The notes: a model not told the origin generated them from the letters alone. A DNA stretch of 64,000 nucleotides from JAFDCJ01 sp964527835 (GCA_964527835.1 CAZGNV010000021.1:1-64000); one strand, 5' to 3'. Shown: positions 16,073 through 25,096, numbered from the stretch's first letter. Made by a program: numbers and translations.

Positions 16073-16570
16073 TCAGGTGCCGCCGTTGACCCGCTGCTTC
16101 CCATCCTCCGATTTTTCATGACTGCTCAACAGGCTTTTCAACTCCGACACAAAATCGTTGACATCCTTGAATTCACGGTAAACCGAGGCAAACCTGACGT
16201 AAGCCACGTCATCGAGCTGATGCAGCCTGACCATGATCTTCTCGCCGATAACCGAAGCTGGCAGTTCCTTTTCCCCGGTTTCCCGCAGGTCGCGCTCCAG
16301 GTCATCGATGAACTCCTCGATGACATTCATGCTGATGTCGCGTTTTTCGCAGGCTTTCTTGATGCCGCTGCGCACTTTTTCCCGGTTGAAAACCTCCCGG
16401 CGTCCGTCTTTTTTGACAATCATGATGGGGACTTCTTCAATGTGCTCGTAGGTCGTAAAGCGCCGGCTGCAGGCAAGGCACTCCCGGCGCCGGCGAATCA
16501 CACTGGCATCCTTGCTCAACCTGGAGTCAATCACCTTGTTGTCGATTTCGCCGCAAAATGGACATTTCAT
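16073..16570 (-). CDS. nrdR: Transcriptional repressor NrdR
   Basis: NrdR represses ribonucleotide reductase genes in response to dATP/ATP. The 165-residue protein has a zinc ribbon (MKCPFCGEIDNKVIDSR ... RRRRECLACSRRFTTYEHIE, two CxxC pairs) and an ATP-cone domain (MIVKKDGRREVFNREKVRSGIKKACEKR). Its ATG overlaps the stop of the dCMP deaminase gene by four bases, a sensible coupling because both act in deoxynucleotide balance. A repeat separates it from ribD. Confidence 0.97.
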   Translation of the reverse strand: MKCPFCGEIDNKVIDSRLSKDASVIRRRRECLACSRRFTTYEHIEEVPIMIVKKDGRREVFNREKVRSGIKKACEKRDISMNVIEEFIDDLERDLRETGEKELPASVIGEKIMVRLHQLDDVAYVRFASVYREFKDVNDFVSELKSLLSSHEKSEDGKQRVNGGT

Positions 16571-17076
16571 AAAAGTTCCCTTCGTTTATCGCCGTCAACC
16601 ATCATCCCGGCCACTGGACCGGAATCAACGCGCATCAACTCGATGCCGGCTTCCTGCAGCAACTGCTGGGCAAGGGAGTCGGCATAACCGGCCTGGTAGT
16701 ATATCCTGGTGATGCCTGCATTGATGATCATCCGCGCACAGATGGAGCACGGCTGGTTGGTGCAGAAAATGACACCGCCCTTGACGGACACGCCATGATA
16801 GGCCGCCTGGATGATGGCATTTTGTTCGGCATGGATGCCCCGGCAAAGCTCATGCATCTTGCCGGATTCAACCCCGAGCTTTTCCCGCAGGCAGCCGACC
16901 TCCAGGCAGTGCCGCAGCCCGGTGGGCGCTCCGTTGTAACCGGTGGACAGGATGCGCTTGTCCTTGACGATAATGGCCCCCACCGCCCTTCGCAGGCAGG
17001 TCGAGCGCTCGGCCACCAGGCGGGTGATATTCATGAAATATGTTTCCCAGGAGGGGCGGTCAGCTGGTTTGTTCAT
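16567..17076 (-). CDS. Deoxycytidylate (dCMP) deaminase family protein
   Basis: The 169-residue ComEB-type deaminase has the zinc motifs GIHAEQNAI (His and catalytic Glu) and NQPCSICARMI, an N-terminal WETYFMNITRLVAERSTCLRR and RILSTGYNGAP. dCMP deaminases supply dUMP for thymidylate synthesis, consistent with dut elsewhere in the window and nrdR directly downstream. It overlaps rpiB by 17 bases. Confidence 0.93.
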   Translation of the reverse strand: MNKPADRPSWETYFMNITRLVAERSTCLRRAVGAIIVKDKRILSTGYNGAPTGLRHCLEVGCLREKLGVESGKMHELCRGIHAEQNAIIQAAYHGVSVKGGVIFCTNQPCSICARMIINAGITRIYYQAGYADSLAQQLLQEAGIELMRVDSGPVAGMMVDGDKRRELL

Positions 17077-17545
17077 ATCGTTTTTTTATTTCCTCGTAGC
17101 TGTCGAATTTTTCAAGCCGCACCTGATGCCGTCCGGCTTCAAAGGGGGTTTCAAGCCAGGCAGCGACAATCTCGGCTGCCAGCGTCTCCCCGACAACCCG
17201 CCCCCCCATTACCAGGATGTTGGCGTCGTTGTGGCGGCGGCTCATGATGGCCGCAAAAAGATCATTGCACAGGGCCGCCCGGACATGGGGAAACTTGTTG
17301 GCCACCATGGACATCCCGAGGCCGGTGCCGCACATCAAAATGCCGCGTTCAAATTCTCCGGAACTCACCCGGGCGGCCACCGCCACACCGAAATCGGGAT
17401 AATCAACCGAGGCTTCACCGGTGGTTCCCACATCCTGCACCTCGATGCCCCGCTCAATGAGAAGGGTCTTGATTTTTTGCTTTAAGGCGAATGCAGCATG
17501 GTCGCAGCCCAGGATAACGGGCGCCTCGTTGGAACCAGCAGCCAT
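17060..17545 (-). CDS. rpiB: Ribose-5-phosphate isomerase B
   Basis: RpiB interconverts ribose 5-phosphate and ribulose 5-phosphate. Ribulose 5-phosphate is the substrate of RibB encoded downstream. The 161-residue product has LGCDHAAFALKQ, DVGTTGEASVDYPD and the ILMCGTGLGMSM loop with the active cysteine, plus RHNDANILVMGGR. GGAGAGGAGC precedes the ATG. Upstream 213 bases to fabF carry no gene and no obvious structure. Confidence 0.96.
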   Translation of the reverse strand: MAAGSNEAPVILGCDHAAFALKQKIKTLLIERGIEVQDVGTTGEASVDYPDFGVAVAARVSSGEFERGILMCGTGLGMSMVANKFPHVRAALCNDLFAAIMSRRHNDANILVMGGRVVGETLAAEIVAAWLETPFEAGRHQVRLEKFDSYEEIKKRYEQTS

Positions 17546-17758
17546 TTGCTCCTCTCCTTTCTGTTGGTCCGGCCGTCAGCCTGCTGCCCGGACTGGTTTG
17601 GCGGATGCCAGCAGATACTATCTGCCATTTTCAATTACCGCAAGCAAAAAATGGGGGTAAACTGGAGGCAGGCAGGATCGGACTCAAGCCGCCAGCTGGC
17701 TGAATGCGCATGTTTGCGAGTGAGGCTTGAATGCTGCCGGCAGATGCAGCACCGCAGT

Positions 17759-18994
17759 TTAGGGTTGATACTTTTTTAAAATCAACGCGGCGTTGGTTCC
17801 GCCGAAGCCAAAGGAATTGCTCATGGCATGTTCAACCCTTGCTTTGCGGGCCCCTTCGGTCACGTAATCCAGGTCGCATTCCGGGTCCGGGTTTTCATAA
17901 TTGGCGGTGGGCGGGATCATGCCATGGTACAGGGTCAGGGCCGTAAACACAGTTTCCACTCCGCCGGCACCGCCCAGCAGATGCCCGGTCATTGACTTGG
18001 TGGAACTGACAGCCGGCAGCCGGGAATTAAAAACCGTTTTAATCGCCCGGGTTTCATACAGATCATTGAGCGGCGTGGAGGTTCCGTGGGCATTGATGTA
18101 ATCGATCCGGTCGGCAGGGATCCCTGCATCCTGCAGCGCCGAGCGCATGCACTGCACCGCGCCTTCACCGCCGGGCGGCGGGGAGGTAATATGATATCCG
18201 TCCCCGGACATGCCGTAACCGAGGACTTCCGCATAGATCCCGGCACCCCGCTGCCGGGCATGTTCCAGATCTTCGAGGACGACGATGCCGCTGCCTTCCC
18301 CGACTACGAAACCGTCGCGATCCCTTTCAAACGGCCGGGAGGCCTTTTGCGGCTCATCATTGCGGGTCGACAGGGCTTTCATGGCATTAAAACCGGCGAT
18401 ACAAGAGGGGCTGATAACGGCTTCCGTGCCGCCGGTGATCATGGCATCGGCTTTGCCGTTTTGAATCAGCTTGAAGGAATTGCCCACCGCGTGGGAGCCG
18501 GCCGCGCAGGCGGTGGCCAGTGAGGAGTTCGGTCCCCGGGCGCCGAACAGAATCGATATCATCCCGGCGACCATGTTGCCGATCATCATGGGAATAAAAA
18601 ACGGGCTCACCCGATTAACCTTGTGCCCGTACACTTTGAGCACCGTGTCTTCCATGAACCGCAACCCGCCCAATCCGCAGCCGGTAACGGCCCCCACCCT
18701 GGACTCATTGTCAGCGCCAATCACCAGGCCGGAATCCTCGATGGCCATGCGGGCCGCTGCAATGGCAAAGGCAATAAAAGGTTCAAAGCGCCGGGCCTCC
18801 TTGCGGGGCATAAAATCCTCCGGGCGAAAATCCTTGACCTCAGCGGCAATCCGGGTCTGAAAGTTTGCGGCATCGAAGCGGGTGATTTCGCCCACCCCCG
18901 ATCTGCCGGCACACAACGCCTCCCAGGTCGGTTCAACGCCGACACCCAGGGGGGTTACCAGACCCAGGCCTGTAATGACAACTCGCCTCTTCAC
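17759..18994 (-). CDS. fabF: Beta-ketoacyl-ACP synthase II
   Basis: FabF elongates acyl-ACP with malonyl-ACP in type II fatty acid synthesis. The 411-residue enzyme starts MKRRVVITGLGLVTPLG and carries the catalytic Cys in ATACAAGSHAVG, His in NAHGTSTPLND and His in KSMTGHLLGGAGG, giving the C-H-H triad of an elongating KS. It follows acpP by 31 bases in the fab operon. Confidence 0.97.
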   Translation of the reverse strand: MKRRVVITGLGLVTPLGVGVEPTWEALCAGRSGVGEITRFDAANFQTRIAAEVKDFRPEDFMPRKEARRFEPFIAFAIAAARMAIEDSGLVIGADNESRVGAVTGCGLGGLRFMEDTVLKVYGHKVNRVSPFFIPMMIGNMVAGMISILFGARGPNSSLATACAAGSHAVGNSFKLIQNGKADAMITGGTEAVISPSCIAGFNAMKALSTRNDEPQKASRPFERDRDGFVVGEGSGIVVLEDLEHARQRGAGIYAEVLGYGMSGDGYHITSPPPGGEGAVQCMRSALQDAGIPADRIDYINAHGTSTPLNDLYETRAIKTVFNSRLPAVSSTKSMTGHLLGGAGGVETVFTALTLYHGMIPPTANYENPDPECDLDYVTEGARKARVEHAMSNSFGFGGTNAALILKKYQP

Positions 18995-19025
18995 TCAACC
19001 TCCGAATAGCGCACCACCGCCCGGC

Positions 19026-19253
19026 TCAGTGGGAATTGATATAGTCAATGGCGTCCTTGACGGTGGCAATCTTTTCCGCATCCTCGTCGGAAATGTCGAT
19101 ATCGAATTCCTCTTCCATGGACATGATCAACTCAACCAGGTCAAGGGAATCGGCTCCCAGATCATCGACAAAAGACGCTTCGGGCACCACCTCGTCCAGC
19201 TCGACACTTAATTTTTCGGCAATAATCTTTTTTACTTTGTCCTCAACTGCCAT
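19026..19253 (-). CDS. acpP: Acyl carrier protein
   Basis: A 75-residue acidic carrier protein with the phosphopantetheine-attachment serine in DDLGADSLDLVEL. The ATG at 19251-19253 (MAVEDKVKK) has a strong AAGGAGGT ribosome site seven bases upstream; a longer in-frame start is unlikely. It lies between fabG and fabF. Confidence 0.98.
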   Translation of the reverse strand: MAVEDKVKKIIAEKLSVELDEVVPEASFVDDLGADSLDLVELIMSMEEEFDIDISDEDAEKIATVKDAIDYINSH

Positions 19254-19342
19254 TGCAACTACCTCCTTGGGTGAATCGCTGAAAGCCAACCGGCCCCAGC
19301 AAAGGTGAAAAACAACCGGGGCCAGGCCCCTGACTTGAACTG

Positions 19343-20089
19343 CTACATATACATCCCGCCGGACACATGGATCACCTGACCGGTGATATAACCGGCCTGC
19401 TCGGATGCCAGAAAGACCACCGCCGCGGCAATATCCTGCGGGGTTCCGGAACGCCCCAGCGGAATCTGGTCGATCATCAGCTGCCGGGCTTTTTCCGGCA
19501 GAGAGGCGGTCATATCGGTTTCAACATATCCCGGCGCCACCACGTTGACCGTAATGTTTCGGGAGGCAAGCTCCCGGGCGACCGCTTTGGCCAGACCGAT
19601 GATGCCCGCCTTGGCGGCGACATAATTCGCCTGGCCGGGATTGCCCATGGCTCCCACCACCGAGGAAATGTTGATGATGCGCCCCGAGCGCTGCCGGATC
19701 ATGGGCTTGGCAACCGCCTTGATGCAGTGAAAGGCTCCCTTCAAGTTGATATCGAGCACGGCGTCCCAGTCGGATTCCTTCATCCGCACGATCAGCCCGT
19801 CGCGGGTGATGCCGGCATTGTTGACCAGCACGTCAACGCGTCCGGTCTCCTCCAGAACATGGCCGACAAAATCGCCAACCTCTTTTTCCGAGGCCACATC
19901 GACCTGCATCCCGCTGGCCTGACCACCGGCGTCGGCTACGAGTTTTTCCGTTTGCCGGGCAGCTTCGGCCGCAGCGGAGTAATTGAAAAAAATGCGAGTG
20001 TCCGCCCCGGCAAAAGCCAGACAAACCGCCCGGCCGATGCCCCTCGAACCGCCGGTCACGACAATCGTCCGCTCAACTTCCTGTGCCAT
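19343..20089 (-). CDS. fabG: 3-oxoacyl-ACP reductase
   Basis: A 248-residue short-chain dehydrogenase that reduces beta-ketoacyl-ACP with NADPH. It has GGSRGIGRAV near the N-terminus, NNAGITRDGL, catalytic Ser in NISSVVGAMGNPGQ and YVAAKAGIIGL with the Tyr and Lys, ending VIHVSGGMYM. Two bases separate its start from the stop of the acyl-CoA dehydrogenase gene, indicating one operon. Confidence 0.96.
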   Translation of the reverse strand: MAQEVERTIVVTGGSRGIGRAVCLAFAGADTRIFFNYSAAAEAARQTEKLVADAGGQASGMQVDVASEKEVGDFVGHVLEETGRVDVLVNNAGITRDGLIVRMKESDWDAVLDINLKGAFHCIKAVAKPMIRQRSGRIINISSVVGAMGNPGQANYVAAKAGIIGLAKAVARELASRNITVNVVAPGYVETDMTASLPEKARQLMIDQIPLGRSGTPQDIAAAVVFLASEQAGYITGQVIHVSGGMYM

Positions 20090-20091
20090 GC

Positions 20092-21759
20092 CTACCTCTC
20101 AAATACGATGTCCGCCAGCCGATCCATATCCGCCAGCATGTCCCGGCAGCCGGTGCTCAATTCGTTGAAGGCCATGGCTGTCAGCAAATCTGCGCTCTCC
20201 TGCTGCTCAAAAACGCCGCAGCCGGTGATGATGCGCAAAACGTTGTCTGTGACCATCCGCGCCACCTCGCCGGCAAACAGTCGGGAAATCAGCCGCACTT
20301 TTTCAGCCTGGACATCTGTGCTGTGATCGCTGCCGGCCGCCTTTCGCGCCAGGCTGGCGCCGACTTCCACCCAGGCCATCATATCGGCCAGCATGAACAT
20401 GACATACTGCTGCCGGGTCAACCGCTGCTCGTTGGCCAGATCGACGGTTTGATTCAGCGCCCGGGCCGCAAGGGCCAGCACCCGCCCTCCGGGACCGTTG
20501 TCCCCGGCGTCCAGCCGCTCCATTTCTTCTGCGATGGCCTCGTAAAACCGGCCTTTGCTTTTACGGGTTTTTTTCCAGCGCAACATGCTGATAATATTCT
20601 GCTGGATTTCACTGGTGCCCTCATAAATACAGGTGATGCGCACGTCTCTTTTTATTTTTTCCACCTCGTACTCGGTGATATAGCCATATCCACCCAAAGC
20701 CTGCATGGCGGCTTCAGCGGCCTGGTTGGCGCATTCGGTGGCAAACAGTTTGGCAATCGAGCCGTCCACTTCAAGGTCCTGCTGCCCGGCATCCAGCTTT
20801 TCGGCGACTTCTTCGATATAGGCCTCGGCCGCGGCCAAGCGCACGACATGGGGCACAATCAGCTTATGGGTGTAACCCTGTTTTTCAGACAGGGTGGTTT
20901 TAAACTGCACCCGTTGTTTGGCATAATCAATGGCAATCCCCAGCGCGGCCTCACCGGCGCCCAGGGCCATGGCCGCGACCATCAAGCGGGTGTAGCCAAA
21001 AACCTTGGTCGCCTGTTTGAGCCCCCGGCCGGGGACCCCCCCGATCAGGTTTTCCACCGGGACAAGAGCATCAGCAAACGTCAGCGGCGAGGTATTGGAT
21101 GCCCGGATGCCGTGCTTTTCCTCTCCCTTGCCGGCGCTGAAACCGGCAGTGTTTTTTTCGACGACAAAAAAAGTCGCCCCCTCGGGGGTGTTGGCCAGCA
21201 CGGTGAGAAAATCAGCGTAGCCGCCGGTGGAAATAAACTGCTTATTGCCGTTGATGCGGTAACCGGTTATTTTTCCGGTTTCATCGGTCACCGGATCGGC
21301 CTTGGTTTTGATGGCCGCCACATTGCTGCCGGCATCGGGTTCGGTCACCGCATAGGCCACCAGGGCGCTGCCGTCGGCAATTTTTCCCAGCCATTTTTGC
21401 TTCTGCTCTTCGGTGCCGCCGACGATCAGTGGATCGGCCCCCAACTGAATGGCGAAAAACGCGGTGGTCACCCCCAGACAGATTTTGGCCATCTCCCGGG
21501 TCACGGCACAGCTGTCCCGGGCGCCGCCTCCCATTCCACCGTAAGCCTCGGGGATCATCAGCAGCTGCAGCCCGATCTCGGGGCCCATCATTTCACGAAT
21601 GATTTCTTCCGGAAAAATTTCCCGGCGATCAAGTTCCAGGATTTTGTCGCGGGTCAAAAGCCGCTTTCGCAACTGGACGATGGTGTCCAGCACCATCTGA
21701 CGGCTTTCGGAGTCCAGCCCCTGAAGTTGTTGGGCCGGCGAAGTTTGCTCAGCAGTCAT
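20092..21759 (-). CDS. Acyl-CoA dehydrogenase
   Basis: A 555-residue flavoprotein of the acyl-CoA dehydrogenase superfamily. The segments YAVTEPDAGSNVAAIKTKA, GNKQFISTGGYADFLTV, GIRASNTSPLTFADALVPVENLIG and QALGGYGYITEYEVEKIKRDVRITCIYEGTSEIQ are diagnostic; the last contains the usual catalytic-glutamate region and the FAD-contact loop. A C-terminal extension after the ETF-binding core resembles long ACADs such as AcdA-like paralogues. ATG at 21759 follows GAGGAATTG. It is part of the fab operon, where plsX, fabH and fabD would be expected. It might oxidise or recycle acyl thioesters, but the substrate is not known. Confidence 0.92.
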   Translation of the reverse strand: MTAEQTSPAQQLQGLDSESRQMVLDTIVQLRKRLLTRDKILELDRREIFPEEIIREMMGPEIGLQLLMIPEAYGGMGGGARDSCAVTREMAKICLGVTTAFFAIQLGADPLIVGGTEEQKQKWLGKIADGSALVAYAVTEPDAGSNVAAIKTKADPVTDETGKITGYRINGNKQFISTGGYADFLTVLANTPEGATFFVVEKNTAGFSAGKGEEKHGIRASNTSPLTFADALVPVENLIGGVPGRGLKQATKVFGYTRLMVAAMALGAGEAALGIAIDYAKQRVQFKTTLSEKQGYTHKLIVPHVVRLAAAEAYIEEVAEKLDAGQQDLEVDGSIAKLFATECANQAAEAAMQALGGYGYITEYEVEKIKRDVRITCIYEGTSEIQQNIISMLRWKKTRKSKGRFYEAIAEEMERLDAGDNGPGGRVLALAARALNQTVDLANEQRLTRQQYVMFMLADMMAWVEVGASLARKAAGSDHSTDVQAEKVRLISRLFAGEVARMVTDNVLRIITGCGVFEQQESADLLTAMAFNELSTGCRDMLADMDRLADIVFER

Positions 21760-21896
21760 CGGTTCAATTCCTCGGGGTGTTGTCGGAAGGCCGCGGCCTT
21801 CCGCTGCAGATCGCATAAAACGCGTACAATTTTATCAGCTGGTGGCAATCATCATCGGTCACAGCATTTGCATATCGACGCACCCGCAACCGGTTC

Positions 21897-22079
21897 CTAA
21901 TCCTCATCCTCGGCAATGACGGTCCGGCCCCGGTAGGAACCGCAGCTCGGGCAGGCATGGTGAGGCAGGGTGGCTTCGCCGCAGTCCGGACACGTTGACA
22001 GGTTCGGTGCGGCCGCCTTTTTGTGGGTCCGCCGCTTGTCACGTTTGGACTTGGAAGTTTTTCGTTTCGGAACAGCCAT
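21897..22079 (-). CDS. rpmF: 50S ribosomal protein L32
   Basis: A 60-residue L32 with MAVPKRKTSKSKRDKRRTHKK and two CxxC-type pairs (CPDCGEA and CPSCGSYRG), the zinc-binding form. ATG at 22077-22079 follows TTAGGAGATTGC. rpmF commonly heads a fatty-acid synthesis operon, as here; the adjacent downstream gene is the acyl-CoA dehydrogenase after a 137-base gap. Confidence 0.96.
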   Translation of the reverse strand: MAVPKRKTSKSKRDKRRTHKKAAAPNLSTCPDCGEATLPHHACPSCGSYRGRTVIAEDED

Positions 22080-22269
22080 GAGCAATCTCCTAACTATTTG
22101 ATTTTTAAATATATATTATAATAAATCTACTCAAATTAAAGGGTCTGCATCTAGTAATTTAAATTCGACCGCTTGTCAAGCATTTTTGCCATAATTTTTT
22201 GGGGCCTTGAATTGGACCGCCTTCTATGTTATGCAGGGGGTCCGAAATTGCAGGCTTATTGAATTTAAT

Positions 22270-22297
22270 AATATAACCGATTAATATTATTTGTCAA
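22270..22297 (-). promoter_or_regulatory. Sigma-70 promoter for the rpmF-fab-rib run
   Basis: On the minus strand TTGACA (22297-22292), a 16-base spacer and TATATT (22275-22270) sit in AT-rich DNA ahead of rpmF, with a leader of roughly 180 bases. The gltX side of the 431-base gap (22080-22510) has no equally good promoter and no other gene-like content was seen. Confidence 0.6.
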
Positions 22298-22510
22298 ATT
22301 TATTTAATTCAAATCGCCGCCGCCCTGCCGCAACGCGCTAAGAACGGGATATTTTTGCAAAAACGGCGAGGAACGTTTCAGGCGCGAAAAGTCTGGCGGT
22401 GTTCCATTTTACTAATTACTTACTTTTATTTAGACATTTGCAGTCATCGGCAGCGGCCGTGAAGGTTGTATTGAACATGGCCCCGCCGTGCTGACTGCCA
22501 AGGAGATCCA

Positions 22511-23926
22511 ATGCCGCCCATCGTCACTCGATTTCCCCCCAGCCCCACCGGCTATCTGCATGTGGGAGGTGCCCGCACCGCGATTTTCAACTGGCTATAC
22601 GCCCGGCACATGAAGGGCAAATTCATCCTGCGAATTGAAGACACCGACACCCGGCGCTCCACCCAGCAATCGGTGGATGCCATCTTCGACGCCCTGCAGT
22701 GGCTGGGAATCGACTGGGACGAGGGCCCGTATTACCAGACCCAGCGTATCGACATCTATAATGAGTATTTACAGCGCCTGATCGACTCCGGCGATGCCTA
22801 CTACTGCACCTGCCCGCCGGAGGCCATCGAGGCCATGCGGCAGCGCGCCATGGCCACCGGGGACAAGCCGCGCTATGACGGAACCTGCCGCGAAAAAAAC
22901 CTGCCAAAAACCGCCATGGCGGTGGTGCGCTTCAAAGCCCCGCGGGCCGGAACCACGGTGGTCGAAGACGTGATCAAGGGCAACATCGTTTTTCAAAATG
23001 ACGAACTGGATGATTTTGTCATCTGCCGCAGCGACGGAATTCCCACCTACAACTTTGCCGTGGTCGTCGACGACATCGCCATGGGCATTACCACCGTCAT
23101 CCGGGGCGATGACCACGTGATGAACACCCCCAAACAGATTCTGCTATACCGGGCCCTGGGGGCTGCGCTGCCTGTCTTCGGCCACGTGCCCATGGTGCTG
23201 GGAAAGGACCGCAGCCGGTTCAGCAAGCGCCATGGAGCAGTGTCGGTCACCGCCTACCGGGACATGGGCTACCTGCCCGATGCCATGCTGAACTACCTGG
23301 TACGCCTGGGCTGGTCCCACGGCGACCAGGAATTTTTCACCCGCGACGAACTGATCGAAGTTTTCGACATCGAGCACATCGGCCGTTCGGCCGGGGTTTT
23401 CGACCCCGACAAGCTGCTGGCCCTCAACGCCGACCACATCAAGGCCGCAGACCCGGCAAAACTGGTCGAACCCCTGGCCCCGTTTTTAAAAGCCCACGGC
23501 GTCGAGGTGAAGCCCGGTCCCTTCATCGAAGGTGTCATCCGCACCCTGAACGCGCGCAGCAAGACCTTAAAGGACATGGCCGCCGATGCCCTGTTCTATT
23601 TCAAGGATGACATTGCCTACGAAGAAAAGGCAGCCAAGAAATTTTTAAAGCCGACGGCCTTGGAGCCCTTGACCCTCTTGATCCAACAGCTCGAAAAACT
23701 GACGGATTTTTCGGAAAAAGCCCTGGAGGGCGCCTTTGTGGCGGTGATGGAAAAGACCGGACTCAAACTGGGCAAGATCGCCCAGCCGGTGCGGGTGGCC
23801 CTGACCGGACGGGCCGCCAGCCCGGGCATTTTTGAAATCATCGCCATCATCGGCCGACAGCGTGTGATCGAACGGCTCAAAAAAGCCTGCCGGTTCATCG
23901 AGCAAGCCACCGGCAGCGACGATTAG
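22511..23926 (+). CDS. gltX: Glutamyl-tRNA synthetase
   Basis: The 471-residue class I enzyme charges tRNA-Glu. It has RFPPSPTGYLHVGGAR with the HIGH-equivalent HVGG at 17-20, KIEDTD-like FILRIEDTD, KRHG-type RSRFSKRHGAVSV for KMSKS, and a bacterial helical anticodon-binding C-terminal domain. AAGGAGATCC precedes the ATG. The presence of glnS and tRNA-Gln nearby implies it need not mischarge tRNA-Gln. Confidence 0.97.
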   Translation: MPPIVTRFPPSPTGYLHVGGARTAIFNWLYARHMKGKFILRIEDTDTRRSTQQSVDAIFDALQWLGIDWDEGPYYQTQRIDIYNEYLQRLIDSGDAYYCTCPPEAIEAMRQRAMATGDKPRYDGTCREKNLPKTAMAVVRFKAPRAGTTVVEDVIKGNIVFQNDELDDFVICRSDGIPTYNFAVVVDDIAMGITTVIRGDDHVMNTPKQILLYRALGAALPVFGHVPMVLGKDRSRFSKRHGAVSVTAYRDMGYLPDAMLNYLVRLGWSHGDQEFFTRDELIEVFDIEHIGRSAGVFDPDKLLALNADHIKAADPAKLVEPLAPFLKAHGVEVKPGPFIEGVIRTLNARSKTLKDMAADALFYFKDDIAYEEKAAKKFLKPTALEPLTLLIQQLEKLTDFSEKALEGAFVAVMEKTGLKLGKIAQPVRVALTGRAASPGIFEIIAIIGRQRVIERLKKACRFIEQATGSDD

Positions 23927-23949
23927 CAGCAAACGCTTCCATTCTGCAA

Positions 23950-24010
23950 AAGGGGCGCCGGGGGATTGGGGTCCCTTCTTTACTAAAGGGGGACCAGGGG
24001 GGATTTTATA
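23950..24010. repeat. Short GC-rich palindromic intergenic repeat
   Basis: Between gltX and the tRNA the sequence GGGGCGCCGGGGGATT, TCCCTTCTTTACTAAAGGGGGA and CCAGGGGGGATTT forms a G-rich, partly palindromic motif. It resembles a CCCCCTTTGGAAAGGGGG-type repeat seen between genes in many bacteria. Only one copy is visible here. Confidence 0.4.
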
Positions 24011-24061
24011 AAAATTTCTTGACGCCCATCCCTGAATATGTAAATACAAAAACCAACCTGC

Positions 24062-24135
24062 TGGGGGATCGTCTAGCGGCAGGACGACGGGTTCTGGCCC
24101 CGTTAACCCAGGTTCGAATCCTGGTCCCCCAGCCA
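24062..24135 (+). tRNA. tRNA-Gln (anticodon CTG)
   Basis: A full cloverleaf can be folded: acceptor TGGGGGA/TCCCCCA, D-arm with AGCGGCAGG, anticodon stem ACGGG/CCCGT with loop TTCTGGC (anticodon CTG), and T-arm CCAGG-TTCGAAT-CCTGG. Discriminator G and an encoded CCA follow. It reads codon CAG. A terminator follows. Confidence 0.95.
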
Positions 24136-24146
24136 TTTCGACGCCA

Positions 24147-24183
24147 AAAGGGCATCCTTCAATAACGCGGGGGATGCCCTTTT
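24147..24183 (+). terminator. Rho-independent terminator after tRNA-Gln
   Basis: GGGCATCC and GGATGCCC form a stem around a ~14-base loop and are followed by a run of seven T. It ends the tRNA transcript. Confidence 0.8.
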
Positions 24184-24194
24184 TTTCAAATTTT

Positions 24195-24989
24195 TCAGCG
24201 GTTGTCGCCGTCAATCAGGCCGCCCAGGGCACCGAGGAGGGAGCCTTCCCCCTTGCGGCTGCCGCCGGCCGCCGGCGCGTTTTGCAGGATCCGGTCGGCC
24301 ATCCTTGAAAAGGGAAGGCTCTGGAGCAAGACGATCCCGGTGCCGCTCAAAGTTGCCAGAAAAAACCCCTCGCCGCCGAAAAACATGGACTTGAGACCGC
24401 CGGCGGCCTGGATGTCATAGTGGATGCCGGCGGTAAAAGCCGCAATGCAGCCCGTATCCACCCGCAGGGTTTCATTGTTGAGGGTCTTTTTCACCACCGT
24501 GCCGCCGACATGGATAAAGGCCATGCCGTCGCCCCTTAAGCGCTGGAGGATGAATCCCTCGCCGCCGAAAAACCCGGCCCCCAGGCGCCGGTTAAAGGCA
24601 ATGCCCACTTCGGTGCCGAAAGCCGCGCATAAAAAGGCATCCTTCTGGCAGATCAGCTCCCCCTTGATTTTGGCCATGTCGATGGCCAGGATCTTGCCGG
24701 GATAGGGCGCGGCAAAAGCGACCACTTTTTTGCCGGTGCCCTGGTTGGTGAAATGGGTCATGAAAATCGACTCGCCGGTGAGGGCCCGCTTGCCGGCACT
24801 CATCAGTTTTCCCAGCACCCCCGTGCCGGGGTTAGAGCCGTCTCCCATCCGGGCTTCAAAGGAAATGCCGTCCTCCATGTAGTTCATGGCGCCGGCCTCG
24901 GCGATGACCGTCTCGCCGGGGTCCAGTTCAACCTCGACAATCTGCATGTCGTCACCGATCAGCTTATAGTCGACTTCGTGGCATTGCAT
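24195..24989 (-). CDS. AIM24/TIGR00266 family protein
   Basis: A 264-residue protein of the AIM24 (mitochondrial biogenesis-like) family. It starts MQCHEVDYKLIGDDMQIVEVELDPGETVIAEAGAMNYMEDGI and has repeated beta-rich GEGFILQRLRGDG and GGEGFFLATLSGTGIVLL motifs typical of this double-beta structure, with a glycine-rich tail (APAAGGSRKGEGSL). Function is unknown. ATG at 24989 follows AAGGAGGAAGC. It faces tRNA-Gln and diverges from glnS. Confidence 0.85.
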   Translation of the reverse strand: MQCHEVDYKLIGDDMQIVEVELDPGETVIAEAGAMNYMEDGISFEARMGDGSNPGTGVLGKLMSAGKRALTGESIFMTHFTNQGTGKKVVAFAAPYPGKILAIDMAKIKGELICQKDAFLCAAFGTEVGIAFNRRLGAGFFGGEGFILQRLRGDGMAFIHVGGTVVKKTLNNETLRVDTGCIAAFTAGIHYDIQAAGGLKSMFFGGEGFFLATLSGTGIVLLQSLPFSRMADRILQNAPAAGGSRKGEGSLLGALGGLIDGDNR

Positions 24990-25012
24990 GCTTCCTCCTT
25001 TTTTGCAGTCAG

Positions 25013-25048
25013 TTGCGGCGTGCTGGGCAAAGGCTTTTCACGCCGCAA
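25013..25048. repeat. Perfect 10-base inverted repeat between divergent genes
   Basis: TTGCGGCGTG (25013-25022) and CACGCCGCAA (25039-25048) pair perfectly around a 16-base loop. It lies upstream of both glnS and the AIM24-like gene. No T-run follows on either strand closely enough for a clear terminator, so it may be an operator or a leader hairpin. Confidence 0.55.
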
Positions 25049-25067
25049 GGCATATTAGATTTTTCTC

Positions 25068-25096
25068 TTATGCCCGCAACTACAATATGCTATAAT
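25068..25096 (+). promoter_or_regulatory. Probable glnS promoter
   Basis: A perfect TATAAT -10 (25091-25096) lies 17 bases after a weak -35 (TTATGC, 25068-25073). Transcription would start near 25103, ~48 bases before the glnS ATG. Confidence 0.5.

Noticed and set aside
17546..17758. Possible small gene or RNA between fabF and rpiB
   Set aside because: Only short, poor inverted repeats and no credible frame or T-run terminator were seen.
20083..21900. A 605-codon plus-strand frame across the acyl-CoA dehydrogenase
   Set aside because: Antisense shadow of a clear gene, with His/Gln/Gly-rich composition typical of reverse-strand reading in this genome.
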